Shown: positions 48,982 to 59,664, counted from the first letter of the stretch. The stretch: DNA of 64,000 bases from Cystobasidium ongulense (GCA_022835595.1 BQUP01000002.1:2280534-2344533), one strand, 5' to 3'. Program-made: numbers and translations. Notes: generated by a model from the sequence alone, not told the origin.

Positions 48982-51900
48982 ACTTGCAGATTTTTGTGGG
49001 ATGGGAGAAGCTCTTCTGCTCTGGCTTCTTTTCACCCTAGCGAAAGCGGCGCGTTGACAATTCCAGCTTTGATATCGATAAAGAGCAGTAAGGATGTGGT
49101 GGATGTGTTTAGAAGCTTGTCTATTGTATTGAGACTGTGCAATTGCTCCACAACTTGCTACTCTTGCTGCTGCTGTATGTCGAAGGGAGCGTGGATGGTT
49201 GCCGTATGGTGTTCAGGCGTGGAGATTTGGTTTGTATTGCACGTCGAAGGTTTGCAAGGACGAATTATGCACGTATTGGGTGGTGTGTTGAATGAAAGTA
49301 TAGGGTGGAAGAACCTGTTAGCTTGATGAAACGAACAACGAAATAACGTAGAACGAGGGACAGTGATGTGATGGGAAGAAGAATGGGATGGATTGTGGAA
49401 AGCTTGATGGTATCGGTACTAGAGAAGATGAGTATGAGAGGAAGGGAAAGAAGATAGGTAGGACTGAAATCTCTAGAGGAAGAAGACGACCACAGCAGAT
49501 ATGCAAATTCGAGGCATTCGGTAGCTGGTACGGTAGGCGAATTGATGCGTCGCGAAGACAGGTGGGTGATGCAAGCCTTAGTGAAGCGGGAGATTTGCGG
49601 CGTGCGAGTCTTTCGCCTGGCTGGCTTTTTGGGTGATGAGAGGCGTGCCGTAGGTTGCGGGTGACAGGCTTGCGATCACGGCGGTCTAATCTCTTGCTCG
49701 TAGCGGGTCACGTCTTTAAATGCGAATAACGTAGCTACAAAGGTCGTGTTTCCCAGAGGCGCAGGTGTAAAAAAGGAGGAATGGCTTTGGATGTCACTAA
49801 CTGGAGTGCTTCTTGCCGTTCTGGCTCCAGAGATCTAATAATTTACCAGAGGACACCTGATAAACACGTCTCTAATCCCGCTTTCTCAAAGGCACGCTGC
49901 CCGTTAAATTGATCTTTCTCGATTGCCTTTCGCTTTTTCGCGACTTTTATGGAACCGGTTATGAAGAGCCGTAGGTAAGCAGATTGCTACCTTTCTCGCG
50001 ACTTAGTGCAGAGTGGCTCGTGTTCTGGAGACTTTCTCTGGATTACAGTACGTTGCGTTTGCTAAAGCTTCTGCTTCTGTTCATATCATGCGTATGCACG
50101 TCTTATATCGTAAAGAGCGTTTGAATAGGAAAGTTGGGCCAGCACTTTACGCGGGATTCCAGACTTTTATGGTGAGCGCCACTCACGCCAGCAAGAGGAA
50201 CTGGTCGAAGAGACGTGATGATTGTAGAATTCGTGATGTAGAGATAGGTGTACAAGATAATGCTTCTGTCGCTCAAGACAGCATCATGTGTTGACGACTT
50301 TGGCCATAGACTGCTTATACCGCATTTATTTTCTGCCCGCTATTGCTAACCGCACCTCCGTGTTAGTCGCTGTCTCTGTCCTCAGTAGCGATAGAGTTAT
50401 GATTTTTTGCACTGTCGACGCTTTTCTAATTGTTAAATACGCGTAATAATGCGATTCAACGTATGATTCGTAGTCCCTGCACTTTTAGAAATGTAGATCT
50501 TGTTGAAGATCACGATAGAAGTCGCGTGTCGAAGCGGGAATTTACGGCGTGACTTCTTGTCTGGTCGAATATTTAAGGCGCTCGCCGGACCTGGGGGATT
50601 CTACTCTTGTTCCTGAATTGTAGCTGGGTGGTGCTCGTTGGCGCGTGTTCAGAGGACTAGGTTGTGTATGTGCGAGAAAGCAAGAGGTGGAGCTTCGAGA
50701 GCGGGATTTGAATGGGACCTCGAGCGCGTTAAGTGTCACTGTGGTTGGGAAAGTAGTTTCTCGGACTGCTGATGGTGTAGCGTGTGGCATGAATGGCGTT
50801 GATGAGAGACAGAAGGGTTGTCGAAAGGTAGTGAAAATGACAGTTTGTTGTCACGGTCTGGCGTCTTTGGAGACGAGACTACGGTACCGAGCGACGTAAT
50901 AAACAGAACATGATTGGATTGTTCAAAGGGATTTTTGGAGGCTTGCATATTTTATTTCGAGCGTCCTTGGACTGGCCTCGAGCTGAACGTTTTTTCCACC
51001 TCCCATGCTTGCAACTTGACCGACTGGTTTCAACAGTACCGGATGAAGAATGGAATTTCGTTCGAAACGACAAGGTACGAGATACGTGTCATGGCCCGCG
51101 TGACGAGGAGAGAAGGATGATAGGAGAAGTATCGTTGATGGATGGATAGTCTTGCTGGAGTGTCCAGAGGGTGCGTGGTGGATTGACATGATCCAGGTTG
51201 CCGGAATTGCGCCCAACATCAAGATATCTACTATCACACATGGCCGCAAGACAGTCCACTCCTTCAGAAGAGACTGCATACGTACATAATGGACGAGACA
51301 CACAGCAAAGAAGCCTGTTGAAGGTGTATCGGGAATGACAGGCCTTCTAAAGAACAGCGGCCGCGCACGTGCTAGTGACAATGCCAGTCGACGTGACGAA
51401 GCGCAGGGCGGAGAGGGAGAGGAGCACGAGAGGAAGAGGACCGAGGAGCAGAAGCACTTACAGAGGTGGCTCTCAAGGCTGTCAGTAGGGGATGCAGCTT
51501 CTTGTGCTTGATGATGGGATTGAGACGTGATCGCGATATATGAAAGCAGAAGAGTCGGAGGTTCCTCAGAGGCACCACGAGTCAAAGGCAGAGGAGTGCT
51601 GAAGCCAGTCTTGGTGATTGTCGTTCGTTATATGGTGAAGCAGTCGCTTTATTTTGGAGTTGGCGTCGTTATTCTTTGAATGCAGATTTGGTCGTCGTTC
51701 GTTTGTCGTCGTCGTTAGAAAGCCTTGAAACTGGAGGGTTGCAGATGGACAGATGGGGACGAGCTTAGCAAGGACGGCCAGAGCAATGGCACTCGTCTCA
51801 TCACACACACACTCACTCGTTGATGCTCTATGTCTATATCTATTCCATCCCAGTCACTTCCATCCAGCCCGCAAACACCTCACCACGAAACACCTGGTTG

Positions 51901-53890
51901 CCGACGCCGTATAGTCTGCAAGAGCAGCAGCGACAGCACACGCAACAGCAGAGACTGGACGAGTATCAGAAGGAGAGACGCATGATTGAGTGCGGTGAGA
52001 GCACAACACCAGTCTGTCCCTACACCCATGAAAGGTCTGCCCTCTATCAATGGAGCGTGCAAGCTTCTTCGCTGCTCTCGCCTGCAAACACGCTGCCACA
52101 CAGCACACGGCCTTTCCGCTCAGCGATGGCAACTGGAACAGCGCGACTGTGTCCGCAAGCAGGCCGGGCAGCATGTAAGAGTGCTTCAGGTTGGTATTAT
52201 ATTCCTGCTACGCGTAGAGTGGTGCATCAGCATTGCTCGCGATATTGGCAGTCTCGTAGGTGTTTTGATACAACTTGACTCTGTGCAGGCGACTACCATT
52301 GCACTATATACGCTCAATTTCGACAACGCAACACAAGCTACAAACGGCTTTCCCAGAGACATGTACAGTCACTCCATACGGTACGCCCTGGTCATTGCAT
52401 GCATCGCAACCCGACGTCCAACCATTTGCTACAACTTCGCGTCGTGTTTCAAAGTTCAAGGGAGCCAGGCGTTACAAAGTTCACCACACACATCCAAGAA
52501 ACGTATGCTTCTCAGGCACAACTCCAGCATGCTCCTTCTTCAATGCTGCTCCCGCTTACGCTCCCCTTCTGACAGGCTGCCGCCGTTACGGTGCTCTGCC
52601 ACCGTTACGGTTCTATACGCGTCGCCACAAAATCCGGACATAGGCAGCCAACACCCACTCACGGTCGCGTTCGAATTCTGCTTGCTTGCTTGCTCGACGA
52701 TCGCCTCCGGGCCGTTTTGGCAGTCACTCATCAAGACCTACAGATTTTCATGGGATCATTTCCTCTCGCTTGAAGCTTGCCGAAAGTCTTCCTTTCTAAC
52801 TCTGAGGGATGAGCTTTTTGCTGATCTTATAGGGCATGGCATAATTTGATCTTTTTACATGTTGCTTTCCCTTTGTACTCGACATCTCAAGATTATGGCT
52901 GCCAGTATTCGTACGTGTCAAGAACGTTTAGGAAGATCAAGGCAAGGTAGTACCCTCAAATACGTCGTTTAAGAGCGGCTATTTTGTGATTCGCCCAGCG
53001 TCTGACGGGCCGGATTGCACAAGTAACATTCGTCCCAGTCCGAGCATGCCTTTACAAATTGAGCAAGAGACTAGACAAACCACTTGGCCTGCGCGTTAAA
53101 GGCTGACATCTTAACAGCAGTACCCGCGAAGCCGAAGTAAGCGAAGACCCGAATCGGACAGCCAATGACGTGGACGTCTCGACGTCTCGACATGCTTGTG
53201 TTCGTATTCATCAGAGCCAGCGGTTAAGACGGCTCACTTTTAGAATCCTCGAGCCTGAGCGTGTGAAAAGCAGATTTCAGCACGTTCTTCAGAACAAGCT
53301 ATGCTATCAGGCGCGCCTTGCCAATGGACCGTCACGCCGCCCAACTAAAAGAAGAGAAAGGAATGCTGGACTGGAATACACATGCTGTGTACAGGAAGTC
53401 GCGAAACAAGAAGGCAGTACGCGATAGTCGAACACAGTAGCGTAGTCGAGAACGAAAACGGGTGCAACGGGAGTGGAGGATATCAGTCCGATTTTCGTTT
53501 TTCACGTCTGACAAGACCCTTCCATGTCTTAGCTCACGCCCAAATCGCTAAGCAAACAGGAGAAAAAAGAACCCACGAGGAAGATTGGCAATTCTTGTTG
53601 TACTGTACCGTTTTTACAGCCGGTTGGAATTGGTCTGTAAGACAAAATCGCTTGCTCTTGGCCCTTCGTCTTGCTGGAGCGTCGGGGCATACATCGACGA
53701 TTCTTCTGTTGTCTGTCCGCTGGCTCCCTGCCTCTTCTCTTCTTTCATCCACATCATCACCATTCTCCTACCCTCTCATTCTTGAAGCCTTTCCATACGT
53801 ACCGTCAAGATAGAGCCATACGATCTTCCTTTCCCAAGCTCCAGCTGCTTGACATCGGTCAAACAACAAGAATCAATCCACACCAAGAGT
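48982..53890. other. Gene-poor region upstream of the cyclin gene, 4.9 kb
   Basis: No frame here has recognisable family content or a convincing splice model. The part nearest the cyclin must hold its promoter and probably a long leader. Matches to yeast-style G1/S boxes occur: TTTCGCG at 49936-49942 and ACGCGT at 50439-50444, 52210-52215 and 52617-52622. Their number is not far above chance. Around 52155-52850 (+) there are frames with plausible splice signals (GTAAGA near 52175, GTGCAG near 52290, GTATGC near 52503, CTGACAG near 52575) but no known product; a non-coding RNA or an unrecognised gene is possible. Confidence 0.4.
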
Positions 53891-54179
53891 CGCTGTCTGT
53901 TGAGGCTATACCCAAGAGTTTAGTAAGACGTATAGCTTCCTTCAAGAAGCGGCCCGCAGAATCCTCTTGCACTTGTAAGTCCTCGAGCCCTTCGCGAACA
54001 CCTGTCAAGCTGTCGAACCGTTAGCTGTCGAGCAGCTTGCTTCTTGTCGGACGACTATGTCATCGCCTTTCGTTGCACTCTGAATTGACCCTTCTGTTCC
54101 TACCCGCCTGTCTAACAGACGAGCATCCCACAAGACAAGAACACAATACACCCCTCTGCCAAGTTTCCAAAGTCAAACA

Positions 54180-54521
54180 ATGTGTCAAGGACGTAAACTC
54201 CGTCGAGTCATCTGCAAGAGTTGCTCAGCACCAGGCCGATATTCGGTATTAGGAATGTGGGATATCTCCAAGAAAGGATTCGAATGTAAAGGAGGGAAAT
54301 CCCATTGTGTCGTATGGGATTTCAAAGACGAAGTTGAGAGTAAGCATAGATGCTCTCATTGTATGGCTAAAGCTGTGCTAGGTTTGAGGTCTGGTAGTGG
54401 AAAGGGTAGAGATGAATATCAGTATTATGGTTCTCCTTCTACAAGCAATCAGGAATCTTGGTATGGAGATGATGGAAACAGGTCTAGATTTAGGTATGGT
54501 AGTGATGCCTCTTTCTCTTGA
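54180..54521 (+). CDS. Small CxxC protein, 113 aa, unknown (intact paralogue)
   Basis: The ATG at 54180 opens MCQGRKLRRVICKSC; a second pair lies in RCSHCMAKAVLGL. Together with two intermediate cysteines (FECKGG, SHCVVWD) this suggests a small zinc-binding module of about 65 residues. It is followed by a Gly/Ser/Tyr/Asp-rich tail ending GSDASFS. There is no signal peptide. Upstream, a pyrimidine-rich leader and a likely 5'-UTR intron (53975-54118, GTAAGT...TAACAG) support a real transcript. A decayed paralogue lies at 57810. I know no family with this layout. A role in binding metal or nucleic acid would be inference only. Confidence 0.6.
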   Translation: MCQGRKLRRVICKSCSAPGRYSVLGMWDISKKGFECKGGKSHCVVWDFKDEVESKHRCSHCMAKAVLGLRSGSGKGRDEYQYYGSPSTSNQESWYGDDGNRSRFRYGSDASFS

Positions 54522-55246
54522 TGGTTCCCTCAGAAAGTTGAGACGGGAGCAGATCATTTGTGCTACCTGAACGAAGTAAGTCTGCTCATTTGGATGGAGT
54601 TTCGGCTCCGCTACCTCTTTCTGATGATGTGCTGCACTTCCACAGCGTGCCGAAGTATAGGATCATGTTTCCCATACTCTTAGTATGTAACCTCCGGTCC
54701 AAATACCCACAAAGAAATATCTTAGCCCAACCCATTCAACGAGCTTGCAAACGGAAGTAGGATCAGGACGTCAGTTTACGTTAAGCCGTACCGTCCACGC
54801 GCCATTTTCTATCTTAGTATATTATGGTGACTGCTTATAAAGGTAAAGGTCCGGGGTGTTGGAAATCCTCGTAACTCTCGCTTATTGTATGCAGTATTTG
54901 AAACTCTGTTAAGATGTTTGCAGCGATGTCTTTGATGACTCTTACCACGATACTACTAGAATAACACTTCTATCCATTTCTCTCTCTTGCCCGTCATTAC
55001 TGCTTCATGTACTATATAATAAATTTGGAGCTAAACGACTGGGACTGCTTGCGTTTCTGTTGTGCGTGATCGGGCAGCTACTTGCTTTGCTCATCCCCAT
55101 ATGATAGATTGTGCCTGACTGTATTGGCACTGTGCAAGATATACATTAGCTTGGAGGTGTAGAGAGGAAGATTAGTAGCTTCCACTCACTTTGCATACCG
55201 TTCGTCGTGATCACTAGACTGTTGAATTGAGGTCTACTGCCTCACT

Positions 55247-55492
55247 TTACCAGGCGGCCGCCGCACCGCGAGCAGCGAGAGCGTGCGCTCTACTTTTATC
55301 ACAAAAGCTTCGCTTGATGTACTCGATTTCTTCATCTAGGTCTTTCTCATCATCCACCATGGCATGGGTCAATTTTCTCTTTGTTCTACTCGCTTGTAGC
55401 TGTTGTTTTGCCAGATGTATTGAAGAAGCAGATGTCTCTTTGCCATTATTTGTTGAAGCTGATGGGAAGGACGCGGAGAAGGGTGGAGGGGC
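55247..55492 (-). pseudogene. Truncated copy of the 3' end of the gene at 58882-59664
   Basis: This 246-bp piece reads in frame to the same stop as the full gene: the copy keeps FPSASTN, SSIHLAKQQLQASRTKRKL and the end RSFCDKSRAHALAARG with alanines and a final Trp. It begins abruptly at 55492, the right edge of the duplication, with no start codon of its own. It is nearly identical to its source, so the duplication or a later conversion is recent. It lies downstream of, and antisense to, the small CxxC gene. Confidence 0.8.
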
Positions 55493-55840
55493 CTTCCAGT
55501 CCCTTTTGAGCAGAGCGGACGAATTTTGTCGGAAAGGTGTAGATGGACCATGGCATAAACAGCATCCTTGAGAAACACTCTTGGCGGGCAGATATTATGC
55601 TAAGTTCTTGCATAGGTACCTGCAAGCCTTCAAGTGGTGCAAGTGTCCTCAGCCAGCTATCTCCACACCTCACACCTGCACCCATCGCCGTCCCCACACT
55701 GCCCCGTAAAACCCACGCACATTTCAATCAGTCAGGGTTCAGGGTGAGGGGAACATGCGTTCAAGAATGTCACGCCACACGTCAGTTGATCAGTCGACTC
55801 TCATGACAAGGTTTAGTGTTAAGTCTGCACCCCCAGTCGG
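55493..55840. other. Unique spacer
   Basis: Sequence between the duplication edge and the next promoter. No gene recognised. Confidence 0.35.
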
Positions 55841-55852
55841 TTGTTAAACAAG

Positions 55853-55860
55853 TATAAATT
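55853..55860 (+). promoter_or_regulatory. TATA box for the gene at 56000
   Basis: TATAAATT lies about 145 bp upstream of the ATG at 56000. A likely 5'-UTR intron (55934-55998, GTAAGT...CCGCAG) sits between, which places the transcription start at a normal distance from the box. Confidence 0.55.
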
Positions 55861-55999
55861 GAAGCGATGTAGATCCATTTGCTCTTGCCTTTCTTCTCGT
55901 CTAAGTCTTAGCCAAAGGGACAAGCATCCCAACGTAAGTTATCTTCCATACGAGAACATCTCCGTTCATAAGTGTTTTTTAACATGTCGCCGCCGCAGA

Positions 56000-56407
56000 A
56001 TGTCGCTCACATTGACAGAATGGCCAGGAATGAGCGTTTATTATCTTGAACAACCCAGCTCAGAACCTGAGAAAGCAGCCCAGGCGGCTACTCGTCAAAT
56101 AGGGCGCGAGTGGGTCACCTTCATGTTGGGTATGGAAGGAGTGGGAAATGCAACTTGTCTAGGAGAAGTTGGAAGTGACGGGGACGGCAACAATTCCGCG
56201 ATGGCAGTCATAACGGATCTGAAGACAAGGGGCAAGTCAAAGACAACACACCCGACTTTCGGCGCCAGGAAATGGAAAGTCTGGATTACCTCAGAATTCA
56301 AGGTAAAAATTATAACGGGACCATCGGAGCAAGTTGCCCAGGTGCAGACGCGGGGTCTGACGCCCCAAGAGATCGACGATATGCTGAGAGTGTCGGCAAG
56401 AGCGTGA
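56000..56407 (+). CDS. Orphan 135-aa protein
   Basis: The start is ATG 56000, directly after a canonical acceptor; the TATA box and 5'-UTR intron upstream argue for expression. The protein begins MSLTLTEWPGMSVYYLEQP, continues with a helical stretch (EPEKAAQAATRQIGREWV), a Gly/Asn/Asp loop (GSDGDGNNSAMAVI), then alternating polar/hydrophobic strands (RKWKVWITSEFKVKIITG) and ends TPQEIDDMLRVSARA. It has no signal peptide or membrane segment and looks like a small soluble alpha/beta protein. No family recognised. It lies in the unique spacer between the two duplication copies. Confidence 0.5.
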   Translation: MSLTLTEWPGMSVYYLEQPSSEPEKAAQAATRQIGREWVTFMLGMEGVGNATCLGEVGSDGDGNNSAMAVITDLKTRGKSKTTHPTFGARKWKVWITSEFKVKIITGPSEQVAQVQTRGLTPQEIDDMLRVSARA

Positions 56408-57123
56408 TGGGATTGAGACTATGGAATTTCGCGTTGGCTTAGCAGTGCCGACGAGGGCAGATGGCCATTTGTGCATAATCTATGGCATTCTCGCTTTATA
56501 GCCAAGTCTGAAGCAGTAACCATTCAGTATCCAGATTAAGTGCAGTCAGCTTTGCTTGCACGCAAAGAAGATTCCTGTTCGATTTGCGGGGTTTAAAGCC
56601 TTTAGACTCTTGGAAACCCCATTTTTGCAGACTTCAACAGGGGGTTTCGAGGTGGCGCTCTAACCACTACAAACTGCGATTCTGTCCAGGATGACCGAAC
56701 ATTTCATGTCGTACAATCTGTCGCGAAGCTAAGAGGTGGTATCGTATCAAACACCAACCACGATCAACCTGAAGCACTTAAAATTTTGGTCAACTAGGGA
56801 CAGCGATGAGTTAAAGGTTGAAAGGATCAACAACAGCATGTAATAAGTTAGCCTAGAGTCTTCTGAACGTGTGAAACCGGTTTACAGCTCTATCCCGATG
56901 TTGTTCTTTTGCCATCTACACCTCCAGAGCATTCGTGATATCGCCAGAAAGCGCAGAAGCGTCCGAACGTCACATACAAAGGGATTCGGGCTGCTTTCTA
57001 GCTCTTACATCGCTTGTTGCAATTCCGTAACCGCGACAGGTACCTGGGCAGTTCAAGGTGTTACACTTGTATCCCACTTGCGCCACAAAATTGTACCACA
57101 CAGCTGAACCACCTTGAACCCCC
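56408..57123. other. Intergenic region
   Basis: 716 bp between two convergent orphan genes. Around 56660-56690 there is a D-arm-like sequence on the minus strand, but no tRNA can be completed (see rejected items). Otherwise nothing recognised. Confidence 0.4.
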
Positions 57124-57498
57124 CTAATCCCAATAACGAACCACAGCGATCCAGGGCGTGTTGGAGACATAGTAGATCATGTAGAAGAACTGGAGGAACG
57201 TCCAGAGCAGACGGACGTTACAGTCACCGATTTCAGTAACCCAGTATACTGCGAAGAGGTTCAGGCCGAGAAGAGACCTGAACATTGGCTTATCCCATAA
57301 TCGGCGTGAATGTCGTAGATATGGGGAGACTTCATCTGGAGGTAGCATTCCGCGATGAGCATCATGCAGTTTGGCAATTCCTGTAAAGAGGACTTGCATG
57401 AGCAAGCTAATCCATGTCGGGTTTAAGCCCATCTCATTTGGACTTAGACTTGCCCTCAGCCATCGTGTTCTCGAGGTCTTTACCATAACTTGTAACAT
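57124..57498 (-). CDS. Orphan membrane-associated protein, 124 aa
   Basis: ATG 57498 opens MLQVMVKTSRTRWLRASL. A hydrophobic segment (WISLLMQVLFTGIAKL) follows, then a polar stretch (DAHRGMLPPDEVSPYLRH), and then hydrophobic aromatic-rich segments (LLGLNLFAVYWVT, LLWTFLQFFYMIYYVS) ending AVVRYWD. This suggests two or three membrane helices. The frame is open and single-exon as drawn; it could also be one exon of a longer gene. No family recognised. Confidence 0.45.
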   Translation of the reverse strand: MLQVMVKTSRTRWLRASLSPNEMGLNPTWISLLMQVLFTGIAKLHDAHRGMLPPDEVSPYLRHSRRLWDKPMFRSLLGLNLFAVYWVTEIGDCNVRLLWTFLQFFYMIYYVSNTPWIAVVRYWD

Positions 57499-57519
57499 AA
57501 AGAGCTGAAAACATGAAGC

Positions 57520-59127
57520 CTTGTCTGTCTATTTGCGTGTATATCAGCAGGATAGATAGCTTCCTCCAGTGTCTCCCATAATCCTCTTACAGTTGTAAGT
57601 ACTTGTGCCATTCATGGATACTTGCCAGCTATCGACCCATTACCTGTCAAGAAGGTCGCTTGTTGTCACTCCTTGTCAGGCGACTATGTCATCGTTTTTC
57701 TTGCACCTTGAGCCAACCCTTCTCCTCCTTACCGCCTGTCTAACGGGCAAGCATCCACCAAGGCAAAAACGCGTGCTCCCTTCTTAATCTACCTTCCAGG
57801 TCAGAGACCATGTGTCAAGGCCGTAAACTTCGTCGAGTAATCTGTAAAGTTGTTCAGCACCAGCTCGATCTCCAGCAATAGGTTTGTGTGATGTATTCAA
57901 GAAAGGTTTCGAATTTGAAGGAGGTAAAGCACGTTGTGTAGTTTGGGATTATGCATATGAAATTGAAAGTAAGCATAGATTTTGTAACTGTATGGCTAGA
58001 ACTATGTTAGGTTTGAAATCTGGTAATGGTGCTGGAAAGGGTGGAGATGAATATCAGTATTGTTAATATCCTTCTCCTACTTCTACTAGTAATCAGGAAT
58101 CCTGGAATGGTAATGGTAGAGGCAAATCTAAAGACAGATATAGTAGTGATTCTCTTTCTCGTGACGGTTTCATTTAGGAACGGGGCAAGAGCAGTAAGTC
58201 TGCTCATTTGGGGACACTTTCGAATCCGCGTCTCTTTCTGAATATGAAGTCTTCTTTTTTCACAGCATTCCGATGATCCAACCATTATTCTTCAACTGCC
58301 AGTATGAAGCCTCCAGAACCTGGAACCCGCAACGAAATTAACTTGTCCCGACCCTGCAACAAGTCTGGAATCGATGTAAAATATCAGTGAACGTGAGACC
58401 GAATCGTCTCCCTGCCACAATCTTTCTTCGTATAGGCTAGTCTCTGAAACCAGAAACCCGGCCTCTGGTCAAGGTCCTTCGCAACTCTCGCTTTTTGTAT
58501 GCAGTATCAATACTCTTGCTTAACAATGTTTTGCAGCAATGTCTTTTTTGATGACTTTTACCACGATTAACTACTAAGAATAACACTTCTATAACTTTGA
58601 ATCTCTTGCTCCAATCACTACTGCTTCGTTTACTATAATAATAGATAATTTTGGTGGAGCTAACGACTACGACTGTTTGCTTGCGTTGTATTATTGGTGC
58701 GTGATCGGACAGCTACTTGCTTTGCTCATCCCCATATGATAGATTGTGCCTGACTGTATTGGCACTGTGCAAGATAGACATTAGCTTGGAGGTGTAGAGA
58801 GGAAGATTAGTAGCTTCCACTCACTTTGCATACCGTTCGTCTTGATCACTAGACTATTGAATTGAGGTCTACTGCCTCACTTTACCAGGCGGCCGCCGCA
58901 CCGCGAGCAGCGAGAGCGTGCGCTCTACTTTTATCACAAAAGCTTCGCTTGATGTACTCGACTTCTTCATCTAGGTCTTTCTCATCATCCACCATGGCAT
59001 GAGTCAATTTTCTCTTTGTTCTACTCGCTTGTAGCTGTTGTTTTGCCAGATGTATTGAAGAAGCAGATGTCTCTTTGCCACTATTTGTTGAAGCTGATGG
59101 GAAGGATGCGTAGAAGGGTGGAGGGGC
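57520..59127. repeat. Segmental duplication, copy 2
   Basis: Partner of 53890-55492. It contains the decayed CxxC paralogue and the 3' end of the full-length gene at 58882-59664. The last 415 bp (58711-59127) are about 98 percent identical to copy 1. Since the full gene continues beyond the right edge here, this copy is the likely source for that end. Confidence 0.85.
57810..58066 (+). pseudogene. Decayed paralogue of the small CxxC gene
   Basis: Starts MCQGRKLRRVICK exactly like the gene at 54180, but a one-base deletion relative to that copy (just after ICK, near 57848) shifts the frame to an early stop. The shifted remainder stays open and similar (FKKGFEFEGGKARCVVWDY, SKHRFCNCMARTMLGLKSG) and ends early at QYC. 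The first CxxC is lost by the shift, ECKGG has become EFEGG, and the 5'-UTR intron acceptor TAACAG reads TAACGG here (57741-57746). It is most simply a pseudogene; internal initiation of the second half cannot be excluded. Confidence 0.7.
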
Positions 59128-59664
59128 AGGCAGCTCTCTGCTCCATTCTGCGTCCGAGAGTTGTTTTATCTGATCATGCGTAAGGCCATCTAGATCGTAA
59201 AAGAGCGTATCTGATTCCCATGTCTTGTCGAGTAGTATTTGAATGATTTGACGGTTTTCGAGCTCTCTTGCATCTGGCATTCCAGCCGGCGCTGGAGGGA
59301 GGTAGACGTCGCTGGGAGGGTCTCCAATGGCGAGAATGCCGGCGTCTGGCTTTGCTACTGACAAGTCTAGGCGGTATACGTCGTCTATGTGGGGAGCAGC
59401 GCGTTCAGGGATTATTCCGTCGTGGTTGTTCGTGGCGCCGCCGTCTTCCTCTGTGCTGGTGACTGTGTCTTCGCTCCTTCGCACTCGTTTGCGACCGAGC
59501 GGAGGCAGCGAGTCTGGCTCTGCGCCGTTGAGGAGCTGCCTGTACTGTCTCTGCAGCGTGGACCTTGCTCTGTACCGCAAGTAGGCTCGTTCAATCTGCT
59601 CTGAGAATGTCTGGATGAAGAAGGGCGGCGGGGGCGGGGTGTGCTCCTCTGCGATGGCGGTCAT
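58882..59664 (-). CDS. Unknown 260-aa polar protein
   Basis: One exon from ATG 59664 (MTAIAEEHTPPPPPFFIQTF) to 58882. The N-terminus has a helical segment (SEQIERAYLRYRARSTLQRQ), then polar, acidic and Pro-rich regions (IDDVYRLDLSVAKPDAGILA), a conserved-looking helix (ENRQIIQILLDKTWESDTLFYDL) and a basic C-terminus (LQASRTKRKLTHAMV, SFCDKSRAHALAARG). No membrane segment or signal peptide. A nuclear role would fit the composition but I recognise no family. It is divergent from the fusion gene at 60187. Its 3' 246 bp are copied at 55247-55492. Confidence 0.6.
   Translation of the reverse strand: MTAIAEEHTPPPPPFFIQTFSEQIERAYLRYRARSTLQRQYRQLLNGAEPDSLPPLGRKRVRRSEDTVTSTEEDGGATNNHDGIIPERAAPHIDDVYRLDLSVAKPDAGILAIGDPPSDVYLPPAPAGMPDARELENRQIIQILLDKTWESDTLFYDLDGLTHDQIKQLSDAEWSRELPAPPPFYASFPSASTNSGKETSASSIHLAKQQLQASRTKRKLTHAMVDDEKDLDEEVEYIKRSFCDKSRAHALAARGAAAAW

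Larger units (their letters stand above)
53890..55492. repeat. Segmental duplication, copy 1
   Basis: Pairs with 57520-59127 at an offset of about 3630-3635 bp, same orientation. The left edge is approximate because identity fades. By eye the first 1.1-1.2 kb (small CxxC gene and downstream sequence) is roughly three quarters to four fifths identical. The last 415 bp (55078-55492) differ at only about 8 positions. The right edge is sharp: after the shared GGTGGAGGGGC the copies become unrelated. Confidence 0.85.

Noticed and set aside
50923-51585. Open frame of 220 codons on - in the gene-poor region
   Set aside because: Ser/Pro/His-rich with an irregular pattern and no family resemblance; likely a chance frame in GC-balanced DNA.
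51820-52643. Frames on + with phrases like FATTSRRVSKF that resemble mitochondrial targeting
   Set aside because: No single splice model gave a coherent protein, and several frames compete. Mentioned under the gene-poor region rather than called.
56655-56695. Possible tRNA on the minus strand (GTAGTGGTTAGAGCGCC resembles a D-arm)
   Set aside because: No matching anticodon stem and no TTCGA T-arm at the right distance could be found, even allowing an intron. Most likely chance or an old fragment.
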